This document shows, piece after piece, positions 46,060 through 54,905 of a DNA stretch of 64,000 nt (positions within the stretch are counted from its first letter, which is position 1; each line of letters begins with the position of its first letter). A model generated the notes under the pieces. That model searched no databases. It worked only from the letters and a program-made list of their open reading frames with translations, and was not told the origin of the DNA. The position numbers and the translations under genes are program-made. The stretch is from Halarchaeum grantii (GTDB lineage: Archaea > Halobacteriota > Halobacteria > Halobacteriales > Halobacteriaceae), in assembly GCF_014647455.2 (NCBI RefSeq), contig NZ_BMPF01000003.1, positions 124,001 through 188,000 on the forward strand, in the 5' to 3' direction.

Positions 46060-46524
46060 ATGAACGAGTCTGACCTCGAAGAGCTGATCAACGTCCGACT
46101 GATCTCGCTCGAAGAACCGCCCGCCGAGAAGGAGGCCGTCATCGAGCACCTCCTCGATCTCGCCGTCGAGGCCGGACGCGTCTCGGACCGCGAGCAGGCG
46201 CTCGCCGACCTCCTCGAACGCGAAGAGGAGTCCACCACCGGCGTCGGCATGGGCATCGGCATCCCGCACGCGAAGACGACCGGCGTCGAGGAGCCGACGC
46301 TCGCGTTCGCGCGCTCCTCGGCGGGCGTCGACTTCGGCGCGATGGACGACGAGCCCGCGACGCTCTTCTTCATGATCCTCGTCCCCGAGGCGTCCAGCGA
46401 CGACCACCTCCAGATTCTCAGCAGCCTCTCGCGCTCGCTCGTCCACGAGGAAACGCGCGAGAAACTGCACGACGCCGACTCCGCCGAGGCAGTACAGCGC
46501 ATCGTCATCGAGGAGGTGGCCTGA
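46060..46524 (+). CDS. ptfA: PTS fructose EIIA component
   Basis: A protein of 154 residues of the PTS EIIA type 2 (fructose/mannitol) family. The phosphorylated His lies in GIGIPHAKTTGV near residue 70, in the usual place. It takes the phosphoryl group from HPr and passes it to EIIB. It lies 52 bases after ptfC and its stop is directly followed by the HPr start codon. Confidence 0.95.
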   Translation: MNESDLEELINVRLISLEEPPAEKEAVIEHLLDLAVEAGRVSDREQALADLLEREEESTTGVGMGIGIPHAKTTGVEEPTLAFARSSAGVDFGAMDDEPATLFFMILVPEASSDDHLQILSSLSRSLVHEETREKLHDADSAEAVQRIVIEEVA

Positions 46525-46809
46525 ATGCCCGAGCGCCGCGTCACCGTCGTCCCCGAGGAGGGCCTGCACGCCCGGCCCGCGTCCGTCTTCGTCGAGACGG
46601 CGAACGAGTACGACACCGAGGTGCTGGTCGGCCCCGAGGACGCCGCGGACGACGACCTCGTGCCCGCGTCCTCGATGCTCGCCGTCACCGGACTCGGCGC
46701 GGCGGGCGGTGACACGCTCCGCCTCGTCGCCGAGGGCGAGGACGCCGAGGCCGCGCTCGACGCGCTCGAGGACGTCCTGACGACTCCGGAGGACGAGCTG
46801 GAGGGATGA
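46525..46809 (+). CDS. ptsH: Phosphocarrier protein HPr
   Basis: A protein of 94 residues. The active-site His is in EEGLHARPASVFVETA near residue 16, the standard HPr motif. The region around residue 46, where regulatory Ser46 lies in Gram-positive HPr, reads DDDLVPASSMLAVTGLG. A Ser is present but the Ser-kinase recognition sequence is not typical, so carbon-catabolite control through HPr kinase is not supported. It receives phosphate from enzyme I. The gene overlaps ptsI by four bases. Confidence 0.95.
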   Translation: MPERRVTVVPEEGLHARPASVFVETANEYDTEVLVGPEDAADDDLVPASSMLAVTGLGAAGGDTLRLVAEGEDAEAALDALEDVLTTPEDELEG

Positions 46810-48500
46810 GCGAGCGACGACTCCCCGGCATCGACGTCACGCCGCTCTCCGGCGTCGGCACCGTCGTCTGGTACCGGCCGGACGCCGACCTCCCGGAGCC
46901 GCCCGCGCCCGAGGACGTGGACGCCGAAGCCGAACTCGAGGCGTTCGAGCTCGCCGTCGCGGAAGCCGAGGCAGAACTCGAGGCCGAGCGCGAGCGAACG
47001 GCCGACCGCGTCGGCGAGGAGGAGGCGGCGGTGTTCGACGCCCACGTCCAGTTCCTCAACGACCCGCAGATCGCCTCGGGCGTCGAGGAGCGGGTCGAAG
47101 ACGGTCGCCCGGCCACGCACGCGGTCCGAGAGACGTTCGACGAGTTCGTCGAGCAGTTCTCCGGGATGGAGGGGAAGATGGCCGAGCGCGCGGACGACCT
47201 CCGCGACGTCCGCGACCGCCTCCTCCGGCTGCTGACCGACGGCGAGCGCGTCGACCTCGCGTCGCTCCCCGAGGGCTCCGTGGTGCTCGCCGAGCGCCTC
47301 ACGCCCTCCGATACGGCGCAGCTCGACCCCGAGCGCGTCGCCGGGTTCGCCACCGTCACCGGCGGCCGCACCTCGCACGCCGCCATCTTCGCGCGCTCGC
47401 TCGCCATCCCCGCCGTCGTCGGCGTCGGCGAGGACCTCGAATCGGTCGCGGACGGCGAGACGGTCGTCGTCGACGGCCGGTCGGGCGACGTCGTCGTCAA
47501 CCCCGACGAGGCCACGGTCGAGGCCGCGCGCGGCGGCGCGGCGGACGACGTCGTCGAGGAGGCGGTGACGACCGCCGACGGCACCGACGTGGAAGTCGCG
47601 GCGAACGTCGGGACGCCGCAGGAACTCGCGCCCGCGGCCGAGCGCGGCGCGGACGGCGTCGGGCTCTTTCGCACGGAGTTCCTCTTCATCGAGCGCGACG
47701 ACGCGCCCGACGAGGACGAGCAGTACGAGGCCTACCGAGACGCCATCGAGACGTTCCCGGACGGACGCGTCGTCGTCCGCACGCTCGACGTCGGCGGCGA
47801 CAAACCCGTGCCGTACCTCGACCTCCCCGAGGAGGAGAACCCCTTCCTCGGCGAGCGCGGGATTCGGCGCTCGCTCGGCCCCGACGCCGACCTCTTCGAG
47901 ACGCAACTGCGCGCGCTCCTGCGCGCGGACGCCGACACGGACGCCGGGAGCCTCGCGGTGATGCTCCCGCTCGTCACCACCGTCGAGGAGGTCGAGGCGG
48001 CGCGCGGCGTCCTCGAAGGCGTCGTCGACGACCTCGCGGCCGAGGGCGTGAACGCGACGATGCCGGAGTTCGGCGTGATGATCGAGACGCCCGCCGCCGC
48101 GCTCATGGCGGACGTCCTCGTCGAGCACGTCGACTTCTTCAGCATCGGGACGAACGACCTCGCACAGTACGTGATGGCGGCCGAGCGCGGCAACGACGCG
48201 GTCTCGGAGCTCGGCGACTTCCGCCAGCCCGCCGTGCTGCGCGCCATCGACGCCACCACCACGGCCGCCGCCGGGACCGACGTCTGGGTCGGGATGTGCG
48301 GTGAGATGGCGGGCGACCCCCGATTGACCGAGTTGCTCGTGGGCCTCGGTCTGCGCGAGCTCTCGATGAGCGCGCTGACGGTGCCGGACGTGAAGGCCCG
48401 CGTCAGCGAGACGACCCTCGAAGACGCCGAGGCGCTCGCTGAGCACGCGCTCGCGGCGGCCGACAGAGATGAGATAATCGAACTCCTAGAGCAATCATGA
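46806..48500 (+). CDS. ptsI: PTS enzyme I (phosphoenolpyruvate-protein phosphotransferase)
   Basis: A protein of 564 residues, close to the usual 570. An N-terminal HPr-binding helical domain precedes the swivelling domain with phospho-His in TGGRTSHAAIFARS near residue 185. The PEP-binding barrel contains GLFRTEFLFIERD, VVVRTLDVGGDKPVPYL and WVGMCGEMAGD. It starts the phosphoryl chain from PEP to HPr. It shares ATGA junctions with ptsH upstream and ptfB downstream, so expression of these genes is tightly coupled. Confidence 0.96.
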   Translation: MSERRLPGIDVTPLSGVGTVVWYRPDADLPEPPAPEDVDAEAELEAFELAVAEAEAELEAERERTADRVGEEEAAVFDAHVQFLNDPQIASGVEERVEDGRPATHAVRETFDEFVEQFSGMEGKMAERADDLRDVRDRLLRLLTDGERVDLASLPEGSVVLAERLTPSDTAQLDPERVAGFATVTGGRTSHAAIFARSLAIPAVVGVGEDLESVADGETVVVDGRSGDVVVNPDEATVEAARGGAADDVVEEAVTTADGTDVEVAANVGTPQELAPAAERGADGVGLFRTEFLFIERDDAPDEDEQYEAYRDAIETFPDGRVVVRTLDVGGDKPVPYLDLPEEENPFLGERGIRRSLGPDADLFETQLRALLRADADTDAGSLAVMLPLVTTVEEVEAARGVLEGVVDDLAAEGVNATMPEFGVMIETPAAALMADVLVEHVDFFSIGTNDLAQYVMAAERGNDAVSELGDFRQPAVLRAIDATTTAAAGTDVWVGMCGEMAGDPRLTELLVGLGLRELSMSALTVPDVKARVSETTLEDAEALAEHALAAADRDEIIELLEQS

Positions 48501-48967
48501 AGCTAGTCGCAGTCACGAGTTGTCCGACGGGTATCGCACACAGCCAGATGGCGGCCGAGAACCTCGAGACGACGGGCGAGGAGATGGGCCACGACATCAA
48601 GGTCGAGGTCCAGGGCGCCATGGGCGCGGAGAACGAGCTGTCGAGCGAGGACATCGCGGCGGCGGACGCCGTCATCATCACGGCGGACACGGCGGTACAG
48701 ACCGACCGCTTCGAGGGGAAGCCGATCGTGCAGGCGCCCGTGAAGGCGGGCGTGAACCGCGCGGCCGAGATGATCGAGCGCGCCGTCGAGGCCGCCGAAG
48801 CCGGCAAGCGGGGCGTCATCTCCGCCGGGGGCGAGAGCGCTGGGTCGACCGAGGCGGCCGAGTCGAGTGACGAGTCGGATGAGTCGGAGAGCGACGCGCC
48901 ACAGAAGCGCGGTGGCGACCCCGAGAAGGGCATCTTCCGCCGTCTGCGCCGCTGGCTCTCCTCCTGA
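48497..48967 (+). CDS. ptfB: PTS fructose EIIB component with acidic tail
   Basis: A protein of 156 residues. The EIIB Cys is in VAVTSCPTGIAHSQMAAE at residue 9, at the P-loop of the family, and HDIKVEVQGAMGAENELS is the characteristic second segment. It receives the phosphoryl group from EIIA and hands it to fructose. The last 45 residues form a Ser/Asp/Glu-rich linker ending in a basic cluster (GIFRRLRRWLSS), an addition to the typical 100-residue domain. Confidence 0.93.
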   Translation: MKLVAVTSCPTGIAHSQMAAENLETTGEEMGHDIKVEVQGAMGAENELSSEDIAAADAVIITADTAVQTDRFEGKPIVQAPVKAGVNRAAEMIERAVEAAEAGKRGVISAGGESAGSTEAAESSDESDESESDAPQKRGGDPEKGIFRRLRRWLSS

Positions 48968-48971
48968 AACA

Positions 48972-48993
48972 CCTACTCGTTTCTGAGTAGTTT
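48972..48993 (+). terminator. Hairpin terminator after ptfB
   Basis: CTACTC (48972-48977) and GAGTAG (48984-48989) form a perfect 6-base stem with a 6-base loop, followed by TTTT and a T-rich stretch. It lies just after the ptfB stop and before the separate fba promoter, so it probably limits read-through. The structure is read directly; activity is inferred. Confidence 0.55.
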
Positions 48994-49055
48994 TGTTCGC
49001 TACTGCTCGCTTCCACACCAGTTATTAGGGTGGACCGGGATTCCCCGCACGTACG

Positions 49056-50048
49056 ATGACGTTCTACGGCGGCGACGAACTCGACAAGGTGTACGACGAC
49101 GCGCTCGAGGAGGGCTTCGGCCTCGTCGCGAGCAACATCGCGGAGCCGAACGTGCTGATGGGCCTGCTGGAGGGCGCATCGCGCGTCGACTCCGACCTCC
49201 TCCTGCAGATGAGCGCGGGAGCGTGTCGCTTCGCCGGCGACGGCGACGAGGTCGCCGGCCTGCGCGCGATGGGGAACTACATCGAGGTGCTGGCCGAGCG
49301 CCACGACATCGGCGTCTTCCTCAACATGGACCACCAGACCGACATGGAGTTCATCGAGGCGCAGATGGACCTCGACATCCCCTCCTCGATCATGATCGAC
49401 GCGAGCCACGAGCCGTTCGAGGAGAACGTCGCGCGCTCGCGGCGGGTCGTCGAGATGGCCGAGGAGAAGGGCTCTGACGTCCTCGTCGAGGCCGAACTCG
49501 GCCAGATCAAGGGCGTCGAGGACGAGATCGAGGCCGAGGAGGCCTACTACACGGACCCCGAGCAGGCCGTGGAGTTCGTGGAGAAGACGGGCTGTGACCT
49601 GCTCGCCATCTCCGTGGGCACCCAGCACGGCGTCGCGAAGGGTCGGGACCTCGAACTGCGCCCGGACCTCGCGCGCGACATCCGCGACGCCCTCGACGAG
49701 CACGGCCTCGACACGCCGCTCGTCCTCCACGGCTCCTCCGGGCTCCAGCCCTCGCAGGTTGAGGAGATGATGCAGTACGGTATCTGCAAGATGAACAAGG
49801 ACACGCGCTACCAGTACGAGTACACGCGGACGGCCTTCGACCTCTACCGCGAGCACGGCGACGAGCTCGTCCCGCCGGAGGGCGTCCCGGACAGCCGCGA
49901 CACCTTCTTCGAGGACACGGAGTGGTCGCCGAACAAGGACGTCTTCGACCCGCGCGTCGCGGGTCGGGACATCCGCGAGCGCGTCGCGGACGTCCACGCC
50001 GAGCTCGCCGAACTCGCGGGGAGCGCCGGACAGAGCCGCTACGCGTAA
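49056..50048 (+). CDS. fba: Class II fructose-bisphosphate aldolase
   Basis: A protein of 330 residues in the metal-dependent aldolase family. Zn ligands lie in [19 protein letters not shown] (His), [11 protein letters not shown] (His) and [10 protein letters not shown] (His), with [20 protein letters not shown] giving the second conserved block. It cleaves fructose-1,6-bisphosphate from PfkB to two triose phosphates. It has its own TATA-like GTTATTAG at 49021-49028, about 30 bases before the ATG, after the terminator hairpin. It closes the fructose locus, as in Haloferax volcanii. Confidence 0.95.
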   Translation: MTFYGGDELDKVYDDALEEGFGLVASNIAEPNVLMGLLEGASRVDSDLLLQMSAGACRFAGDGDEVAGLRAMGNYIEVLAERHDIGVFLNMDHQTDMEFIEAQMDLDIPSSIMIDASHEPFEENVARSRRVVEMAEEKGSDVLVEAELGQIKGVEDEIEAEEAYYTDPEQAVEFVEKTGCDLLAISVGTQHGVAKGRDLELRPDLARDIRDALDEHGLDTPLVLHGSSGLQPSQVEEMMQYGICKMNKDTRYQYEYTRTAFDLYREHGDELVPPEGVPDSRDTFFEDTEWSPNKDVFDPRVAGRDIRERVADVHAELAELAGSAGQSRYA

Positions 50049-50214
50049 CGCACGCTCGCGCGCTTTCTGCTCCTCTCGCTCTCTCCTCTTCTCTCGCTCC
50101 TCCGTTCCCCCTCCCTCAGGCCGCGTTCCCCGCACGCGCCCCGCGTAGCGGCCGCGCCACCGCTCGACGTGCCCCATCGCCACCACTAAGTAGTCGGTTG
50201 TAACACTAGGTAAT

Positions 50215-51144
50215 ATGTCGTTCAGCGGATTCAGCGACGCGACGGAAGCGCAGGTCACGAACGCCATCGCCCGCTCGTGGGGCGACGAGTTCCTCGACTA
50301 CACCGACACCGACGTCATCATCGTCGGCGGCGGACCCTCCGGGTTGGTCGCCGCGAAGGAGCTCGCCGAGCGCGACGTCGACGTGATGGTCGTCGAGAAG
50401 AACAACTATCTGGGAGGTGGGTTCTGGCTCGGCGGCTTCCTCATGAACAAGCTCACCGTCCGCGAGCCCGCAGAGCGCGTGCTCGACGAACTCGGCGTCC
50501 CCTACGAGGAAGCCGAGGAGGCCGACGGCCTCCAGCTCGCGGACGGCCCGCACGCGTGCTCGGCGCTCATCCACGCCGCCTGCGACGCCGGCGCGAAGAT
50601 CCAGAACATGACCGAGTTCACCGACATCGTCGTCCGCGAGGACCACGAGGTGTCGGGCATCGTGATGAACTGGTCGCCCGTCCACGCCCTCCCGCGCGAG
50701 CTGACGTGCGTCGACCCCATCGCCGTCGAGTCCGACCTCGTCATCGACGCGACCGGTCACGACGCCGTCGTCGTCTCCAAGCTCCAGGAGCGCGGCGTCG
50801 TCGACGCGCCCGGCATCGAGCACGTCGACGAGCACGAGGCCGGCATGGACTCCACCGAAGACGGCGAGTACGGCGCGCCCGGCCACGACTCCCCCGGCCA
50901 CGACTCCATGTGGATCGCGGACTCCGAGGACAAGGTCGTCGAGTACACGGGCAAGATCCACGACGGCCTCCTCACCTGCGGGCTCTCGACGGCGACGACG
51001 CACGGCCTCACGCGCATGGGCCCGACGTTCGGCGCGATGCTCCTCTCCGGCAAGAGCGCCGCCCAAACCGCCATCGACGAGCTCGGTGTCGACGCGCCCG
51101 GCGTCGACCTCCCCGGCGCGACCCCCTCGCCCGCCGACGACTGA
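50215..51144 (+). CDS. thi4: Thiamine thiazole synthase Thi4 (Cys type)
   Basis: A protein of 309 residues. The NAD-binding loop [19 protein letters not shown] is near residue 35, then [15 protein letters not shown]. The sulfur-donor position reads [20 protein letters not shown] near 165, with Cys present. Thi4 makes the thiazole of thiamine from NAD and glycine. In yeast and Haloferax the enzyme gives its own Cys sulfur, whereas many archaeal relatives have His and use sulfide. Here the Cys predicts single-turnover suicide chemistry. No TPP riboswitch is recognisable upstream. The 166 bases before it are CT-rich and hold no other feature. Confidence 0.93.
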   Translation: MSFSGFSDATEAQVTNAIARSWGDEFLDYTDTDVIIVGGGPSGLVAAKELAERDVDVMVVEKNNYLGGGFWLGGFLMNKLTVREPAERVLDELGVPYEEAEEADGLQLADGPHACSALIHAACDAGAKIQNMTEFTDIVVREDHEVSGIVMNWSPVHALPRELTCVDPIAVESDLVIDATGHDAVVVSKLQERGVVDAPGIEHVDEHEAGMDSTEDGEYGAPGHDSPGHDSMWIADSEDKVVEYTGKIHDGLLTCGLSTATTHGLTRMGPTFGAMLLSGKSAAQTAIDELGVDAPGVDLPGATPSPADD

Positions 51145-51148
51145 GCGC

Positions 51149-51586
51149 TCAGTCCGTCCCAGTCCCCCTCATCTCACTCGCGGGGCGGCCGTCCGCCCGC
51201 CACCGCGTCTCGCCGCCCACGTCCAGTATCGACGTGCATTCGACGACGAACTCCGTGAGGTTGCGGGCCACCCGCCGGTCGAGCGAGACGACCGTCCCCC
51301 GCGTCCCGTCCTCCGGGAAGTGAACGATGACGCCGTTCTCGTGGACCTCCGTCGTGGCGCGCGCCTCACCGAGCGGTGGGTAGTCCTCCTCGCGGACGAG
51401 CGCCCGGGTGTCGGTGACGCGCTCGCGGATGTCGGGCAGCTCCTCGTGAAGCCGCCGGGTCGCCAAGTCCTCCCTGACGTGGACGACCTCCCACTCGTCC
51501 GCGTCGTAGTAGAACCCCACCCGATAGGCGTCCCCCGCCTTTCCCGCCACGTGCTCGTGGAGCTTCCGGTGTCGCTCGTCGACCAT
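51149..51586 (-). CDS. Haloarchaeal acidic protein of unknown function
   Basis: A protein of 145 residues. It starts MVDERHRKLHEHVAGKAGDA with YRVGFYYDADEWEVVHVRED, then DYPPLGEARATTEVHENGV and VVSLDRRVARNLTEFV. Two sub-regions with alternating beta and helix are seen, but no catalytic motif. It has a look shared by several small haloarchaeal families without known role. It is convergent with thi4, 4 bases apart. The start at 51586 is an ATG; the frame stays open a few codons upstream. Confidence 0.68.
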   Translation of the reverse strand: MVDERHRKLHEHVAGKAGDAYRVGFYYDADEWEVVHVREDLATRRLHEELPDIRERVTDTRALVREEDYPPLGEARATTEVHENGVIVHFPEDGTRGTVVSLDRRVARNLTEFVVECTSILDVGGETRWRADGRPASEMRGTGTD

Positions 51587-51639
51587 ACGGAACTGACGGC
51601 CGCCCAACGTATTCGGCTTTGGGGCGACCCCCGTCGCGC

Positions 51640-52236
51640 TCAGGCGTCGAGCGCATCCGCGACGTACCGGTCGGCGGCCTCGCGGGCGCGGTGGAGCACC
51701 GCCGGGTCGTCGTGAAGGACGAAGCGCGTCCGCGCGCCGTCGACGAGCGTCATGAGCGTCTCGGCGGCGGACTCCGGGTCCACGCCCTCGTCGAAGACGC
51801 CGCGCTCGACGCCGTCCACGACGACCGTCCGCAGGAGATAGCGGAGGTACTCGTCGTTGCGGACGAGCTGGTCGCGGACCCCCTCGTCGTAGGGCGCGAC
51901 GGCGCGCAACTCGAGGAGCGCGACCGCCAGTTCGCGTTCGCTCGCGACCTCGACGAGCAGGGTATCGAGGAGGGCGTCGAGGCGTGCCGCCGGGGCGGTC
52001 GTCTCGACGCCGTGGACGCGCTCGACGAACCGGTCGAGCAGGTACTCGAGGAGCGCGACCAGCAGGTCGTCCTTCGTCTCGTAGTGGTAGTGAATGGCCG
52101 CCGTCGTCTTCCCGTACTCCGAGGCGATGGCGCGCATCGTCAACTCGGCGTAGCCGTGCTCGCAGAGCGCGCGATAGGTCGCCCGCATGATGGCGGCCTC
52201 TGCCTCGCTGCGCTGCTCGCGGGATGCGCCCGACAT
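51640..52236 (-). CDS. TetR/AcrR-family transcriptional repressor
   Basis: A protein of 198 residues. The N-terminal HTH (ELTMRAIASEYGKTTAAIHY then HYETKDDLLVALLEYLLDRF) is typical of haloarchaeal TetR regulators. The C-terminal helices bind an unknown ligand. It is the second gene of an operon with the helical protein at 52268, 31 bases apart. A palindrome close to the operon start (52834-52849) is probably its own operator, and a near-identical palindrome precedes the MFS gene at 37246. The ATG at 52236 is preferred to an in-frame GTG one codon upstream. Confidence 0.88.
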   Translation of the reverse strand: MSGASREQRSEAEAAIMRATYRALCEHGYAELTMRAIASEYGKTTAAIHYHYETKDDLLVALLEYLLDRFVERVHGVETTAPAARLDALLDTLLVEVASERELAVALLELRAVAPYDEGVRDQLVRNDEYLRYLLRTVVVDGVERGVFDEGVDPESAAETLMTLVDGARTRFVLHDDPAVLHRAREAADRYVADALDA

Positions 52237-52267
52237 CACGCCACCCGCGAGCGGCCGGCGCGACGGC

Positions 52268-52828
52268 TCACCGCGTCTCCCCCCGTGCGGTCGCGTCGAG
52301 AGCGTCCACGACGGCGTCCGCGATGGCGAACACCCCGCGGCGCGCGGCCACCGGGACGTCCCGTTCGCCGGGCGTCGCGGCGACGCTCGCCTCCGCGCCG
52401 TAGAGGTCGCTCACGCCCGCCGTAACCGCGGCGAGCAGACCGGTCGAGACGCCGTCGTCGGCACCGACGAGCGCCTCGAACGCCAGCGAGTGGAGGTAGT
52501 CGCCGACGAGGACGGCGTCCGTGCTCTCCGGCGCGCGCTCCGGGAGGCCGACCCAGCGGACGACCGTTCGGGCGTCGAGCAGGTCGACGGCGCTCGCACC
52601 CGCGACGACGTCGCGGGCGTTCGGGTGCGACGGCACGCGCGAGGCGCCTTCGAGGACGGCGCGCGTCGGGCGGCGCTCGGGACGCGCGGCGAGCGCGGTG
52701 TCGACGACGCGCGAGAGCGGCGTCTCCGCGCCGCGAAGCGACGCGAGGTACGCGTCGACGGCCGCCAGCGTGACCGCGTCGTCCGTCGCGCACTCCCCCT
52801 CCGTCGCTGTGTCGCGTGCTCGTCCCAT
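52268..52828 (-). CDS. All-helical protein resembling a degenerate polyprenyl synthase fold
   Basis: A protein of 186 residues. Its middle part (STDAVLVGDYLHSLAFEALV followed by a Gly-rich helix) resembles the LLGDYLLA segment of trans-prenyl synthases. Neither DDxxD metal motif is present, and the protein is shorter than active enzymes (about 300). It is therefore probably not catalytic in that way; the resemblance is weak. It is cotranscribed with the TetR gene and is presumably controlled by it. Function unknown. Confidence 0.6.
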   Translation of the reverse strand: MGRARDTATEGECATDDAVTLAAVDAYLASLRGAETPLSRVVDTALAARPERRPTRAVLEGASRVPSHPNARDVVAGASAVDLLDARTVVRWVGLPERAPESTDAVLVGDYLHSLAFEALVGADDGVSTGLLAAVTAGVSDLYGAEASVAATPGERDVPVAARRGVFAIADAVVDALDATARGETR

Positions 52829-52833
52829 CGCGT

Positions 52834-52849
52834 AACTGACCGGTTAGTT
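52834..52849. promoter_or_regulatory. Palindromic operator upstream of the TetR operon
   Basis: AACTGACC-GGTTAGTT is an inverted repeat with one mismatch, only 6 bases before the start codon at 52828 on the minus strand, so a bound protein would cover the transcription start. Its core agrees with the palindrome at 37165-37182 in 12 of 14 central positions (ACTGACCGnTnAGT), suggesting one regulator binds both. Confidence 0.6.
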
Positions 52850-52980
52850 CGCTCGGCTCCCACAAGTCGGTTTCGACCCCGGCGGCGCGCGCTCGCCGGT
52901 CCGAGCGCGGTCGCGTGGCTGACCAGTTGCTTAACGGCGCCATCGAAAAGAGCGAGACACGAGCGGGACGCGGCGGAGCG

Positions 52981-53916
52981 CTACTCGTCGGCCTCGAGGC
53001 GGCCGTGGATGGCGTTCGCGAACGCGCCGGGGCGTTCGGCGTGCGGGACGAGCGCGGTCCGCGCGATCTCGATGAAGTCGGCCTCGACGGCTTCCGCGAG
53101 CGCGCGGCCCTCCTCGGGCGTCGTCGTCTCCGCGCCCGCGCCCCAGACGACCGTGAGCGGGCCGTCGAAGGCCGACAGCGCCTCGCGCAGGTCGAGGTCG
53201 ACATTGAGGTAGCCCCCAACGAACGCCGCGACGGCGTGTTTCGCGCCGCGCTGGTGGGCGCTGCGCCACTGGTAGTCGAGCCACGCCTCGTCGGCGTTCG
53301 AGACGTCGTAGTAGCCGTGGTCGGCGTTCGAGCGCCGGATGGAGTAGCGCGACGTGGCGAGGTCGACGAGGAGGTCGCCGACGAGCGGCGCGCGAGCGAC
53401 GCCGCGCGCCCACGGGTTCGGTCCCGGCATCGCGCCCGTCGACGGGCAGACGAGCACGAGCGCGCGCGGGTCGACGCCGTCGTGGTCGAGCGCGCCGGCG
53501 ACGTACGCGCCGGCGAGGCTCGCGGCGATTACCGCCGGGTCGTCGTACTCGGCGAGGAACGCCGCGACGAACTCGGTGTAGAACTCGCCGTCGTAGTCGA
53601 GCGCCGGGCGGTCCGAGCAACCGAAGCCGGGGAAGTCGGGCGCGACGACGTGGTACTCCTCGGCGAGCGCGGCCCAGATCTCCCGGTATTCGCCGCTCGA
53701 CCCGGCGGCGTTCACGCCGTGCAGGAGGACGACCGTCGGGTCCGAGGCGTCCCCGGACTCGGTGTACGCGACGTCGAGGCCGCGCCAGCGGAACGTTCCG
53801 CGCCGCCCCGGGAGCGGCGCGTCGAGGTCGCCGGCGTACGATTCGAGCGCGCGGTCCGCGAGCGCGGCGACGGACGCGGCGCCCGCCACCGCACCGACCG
53901 TCTTCAGGAGTCGCAT
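52981..53916 (-). CDS. Alpha/beta-fold hydrolase with atypical nucleophile elbow
   Basis: A protein of 311 residues starting [20 protein letters not shown], which may be a membrane anchor or signal. The oxyanion segment [16 protein letters not shown] and core [13 protein letters not shown] match the family. The nucleophile elbow reads [12 protein letters not shown], with Ser but Ala in place of both Gly residues. The C-terminal catalytic His is in LVPHAERPG. Substrate is unknown: esterase, lipase or epoxide-type are possible. The ATG at 53916 is used; the open frame upstream has no similarity. Confidence 0.8.
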   Translation of the reverse strand: MRLLKTVGAVAGAASVAALADRALESYAGDLDAPLPGRRGTFRWRGLDVAYTESGDASDPTVVLLHGVNAAGSSGEYREIWAALAEEYHVVAPDFPGFGCSDRPALDYDGEFYTEFVAAFLAEYDDPAVIAASLAGAYVAGALDHDGVDPRALVLVCPSTGAMPGPNPWARGVARAPLVGDLLVDLATSRYSIRRSNADHGYYDVSNADEAWLDYQWRSAHQRGAKHAVAAFVGGYLNVDLDLREALSAFDGPLTVVWGAGAETTTPEEGRALAEAVEADFIEIARTALVPHAERPGAFANAIHGRLEADE

Positions 53917-54014
53917 ACACGGGTGTTCTCGCGCGAGCGACAAATACCCTCGAGGTCGCGCCCCGACCACCGGGACGGGCAACGCTCTTGGTGGTCGTCT
54001 GCGAGACCACACGC

Positions 54015-54806
54015 GTGAGCTACGACCTCCTCGATACGGACTCCGGAAACGCGGTGTACGTCGCGCTCGACCACGGCCTCGCGAGCGGGGCCATCGACGG
54101 CTTCGAGGACCCGACGGCCGTCCTCGACGACGTGCTCGCGGCGGACCCCGACGGCCTGCTCGTCGGGCCGCACTTCGCGCGCCGCTACCGCGACCGCCTC
54201 GCGGACACGAACCTCGTCGTCACCGGCGACGTCGTCACCTTCTCGACGCGCCCCGGCGAGGACGAGGCCGCCGACGTCTGGACGGACGCCTTCGACGTCG
54301 ACCTCCTCCTCGACCTCGACCCCGTCGGCGTGAAGGTCGTCCTCGTCTTCGGTCGCGAGGACCGCGCGGTGTTCCGGCGCAACATCGAGGCCGTCGCGCG
54401 CCTCGCCGAGGAACTCCGGGGGACGGGCGTTCCGCTCGTCGTCGAACCCGTCATGTGGGGGTCGCGGGTGCCGTCGGCCGCCGAGACCGACCCGGACCTC
54501 GTCGCGAACGCCCTCCGGATGGGCTGGGAGTACGGCGCGGACGTCCTGAAAGCGCCCTACACGGGCGACGAAGCGCGGTTCGGCGAGGTCGTCTCGAACG
54601 CGCCCGTGCCGGTGATGATGCTCGGCGGCCCGAAGACCGGGGGGACGCGCGGGACGCTCGAAGCCGTCTCGGAGGCGATGGACGCGGGCGCGCGCGGCCT
54701 CATGATGGGACGGTCGGTCTGGCAGTCCGACGACGTCACGCGGACGGTCGAGGCGCTGAACCGCATCGTCCACGACGGCGCGAGCGTCGCGGCCGTCTGG
54801 GACTGA
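54015..54806 (+). CDS. Class I (Schiff-base) aldolase, DhnA/FbaB-like
   Basis: A protein of 263 residues in a TIM-barrel aldolase family: [19 protein letters not shown] (start of the barrel), [10 protein letters not shown], then [11 protein letters not shown] with the Schiff-base Lys. [20 protein letters not shown] and [12 protein letters not shown] form the phosphate site. Family members include archaeal FBP aldolase class I and the aromatic-pathway enzyme ADH synthase, so the substrate is uncertain. Start is GTG at 54015, giving [12 protein letters not shown] class II FBP aldolase also exists in this genome, 5 kb upstream. Confidence 0.82.
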   Translation: MSYDLLDTDSGNAVYVALDHGLASGAIDGFEDPTAVLDDVLAADPDGLLVGPHFARRYRDRLADTNLVVTGDVVTFSTRPGEDEAADVWTDAFDVDLLLDLDPVGVKVVLVFGREDRAVFRRNIEAVARLAEELRGTGVPLVVEPVMWGSRVPSAAETDPDLVANALRMGWEYGADVLKAPYTGDEARFGEVVSNAPVPVMMLGGPKTGGTRGTLEAVSEAMDAGARGLMMGRSVWQSDDVTRTVEALNRIVHDGASVAAVWD

Positions 54807-54905
54807 GCGGGTAGCGGGTGCGGACCGGGAGACGCGCGCCGCCGTCGCACCCGCGAGCGTGCGTCGTGCGACACCGCTTAGTCCCACCCGGCCGACGCTC
54901 CGGGC

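Noticed and set aside
46525-46809. HPr Ser46 regulation as in Gram-positive bacteria
   Set aside because: The surrounding residues do not match the HPr kinase recognition sequence, and no hprK gene is nearby.
50049-50214. TPP riboswitch before thi4
   Set aside because: The region is CT-rich and lacks the conserved thi-box core. Haloarchaea are thought to use protein regulators for thiamine genes.
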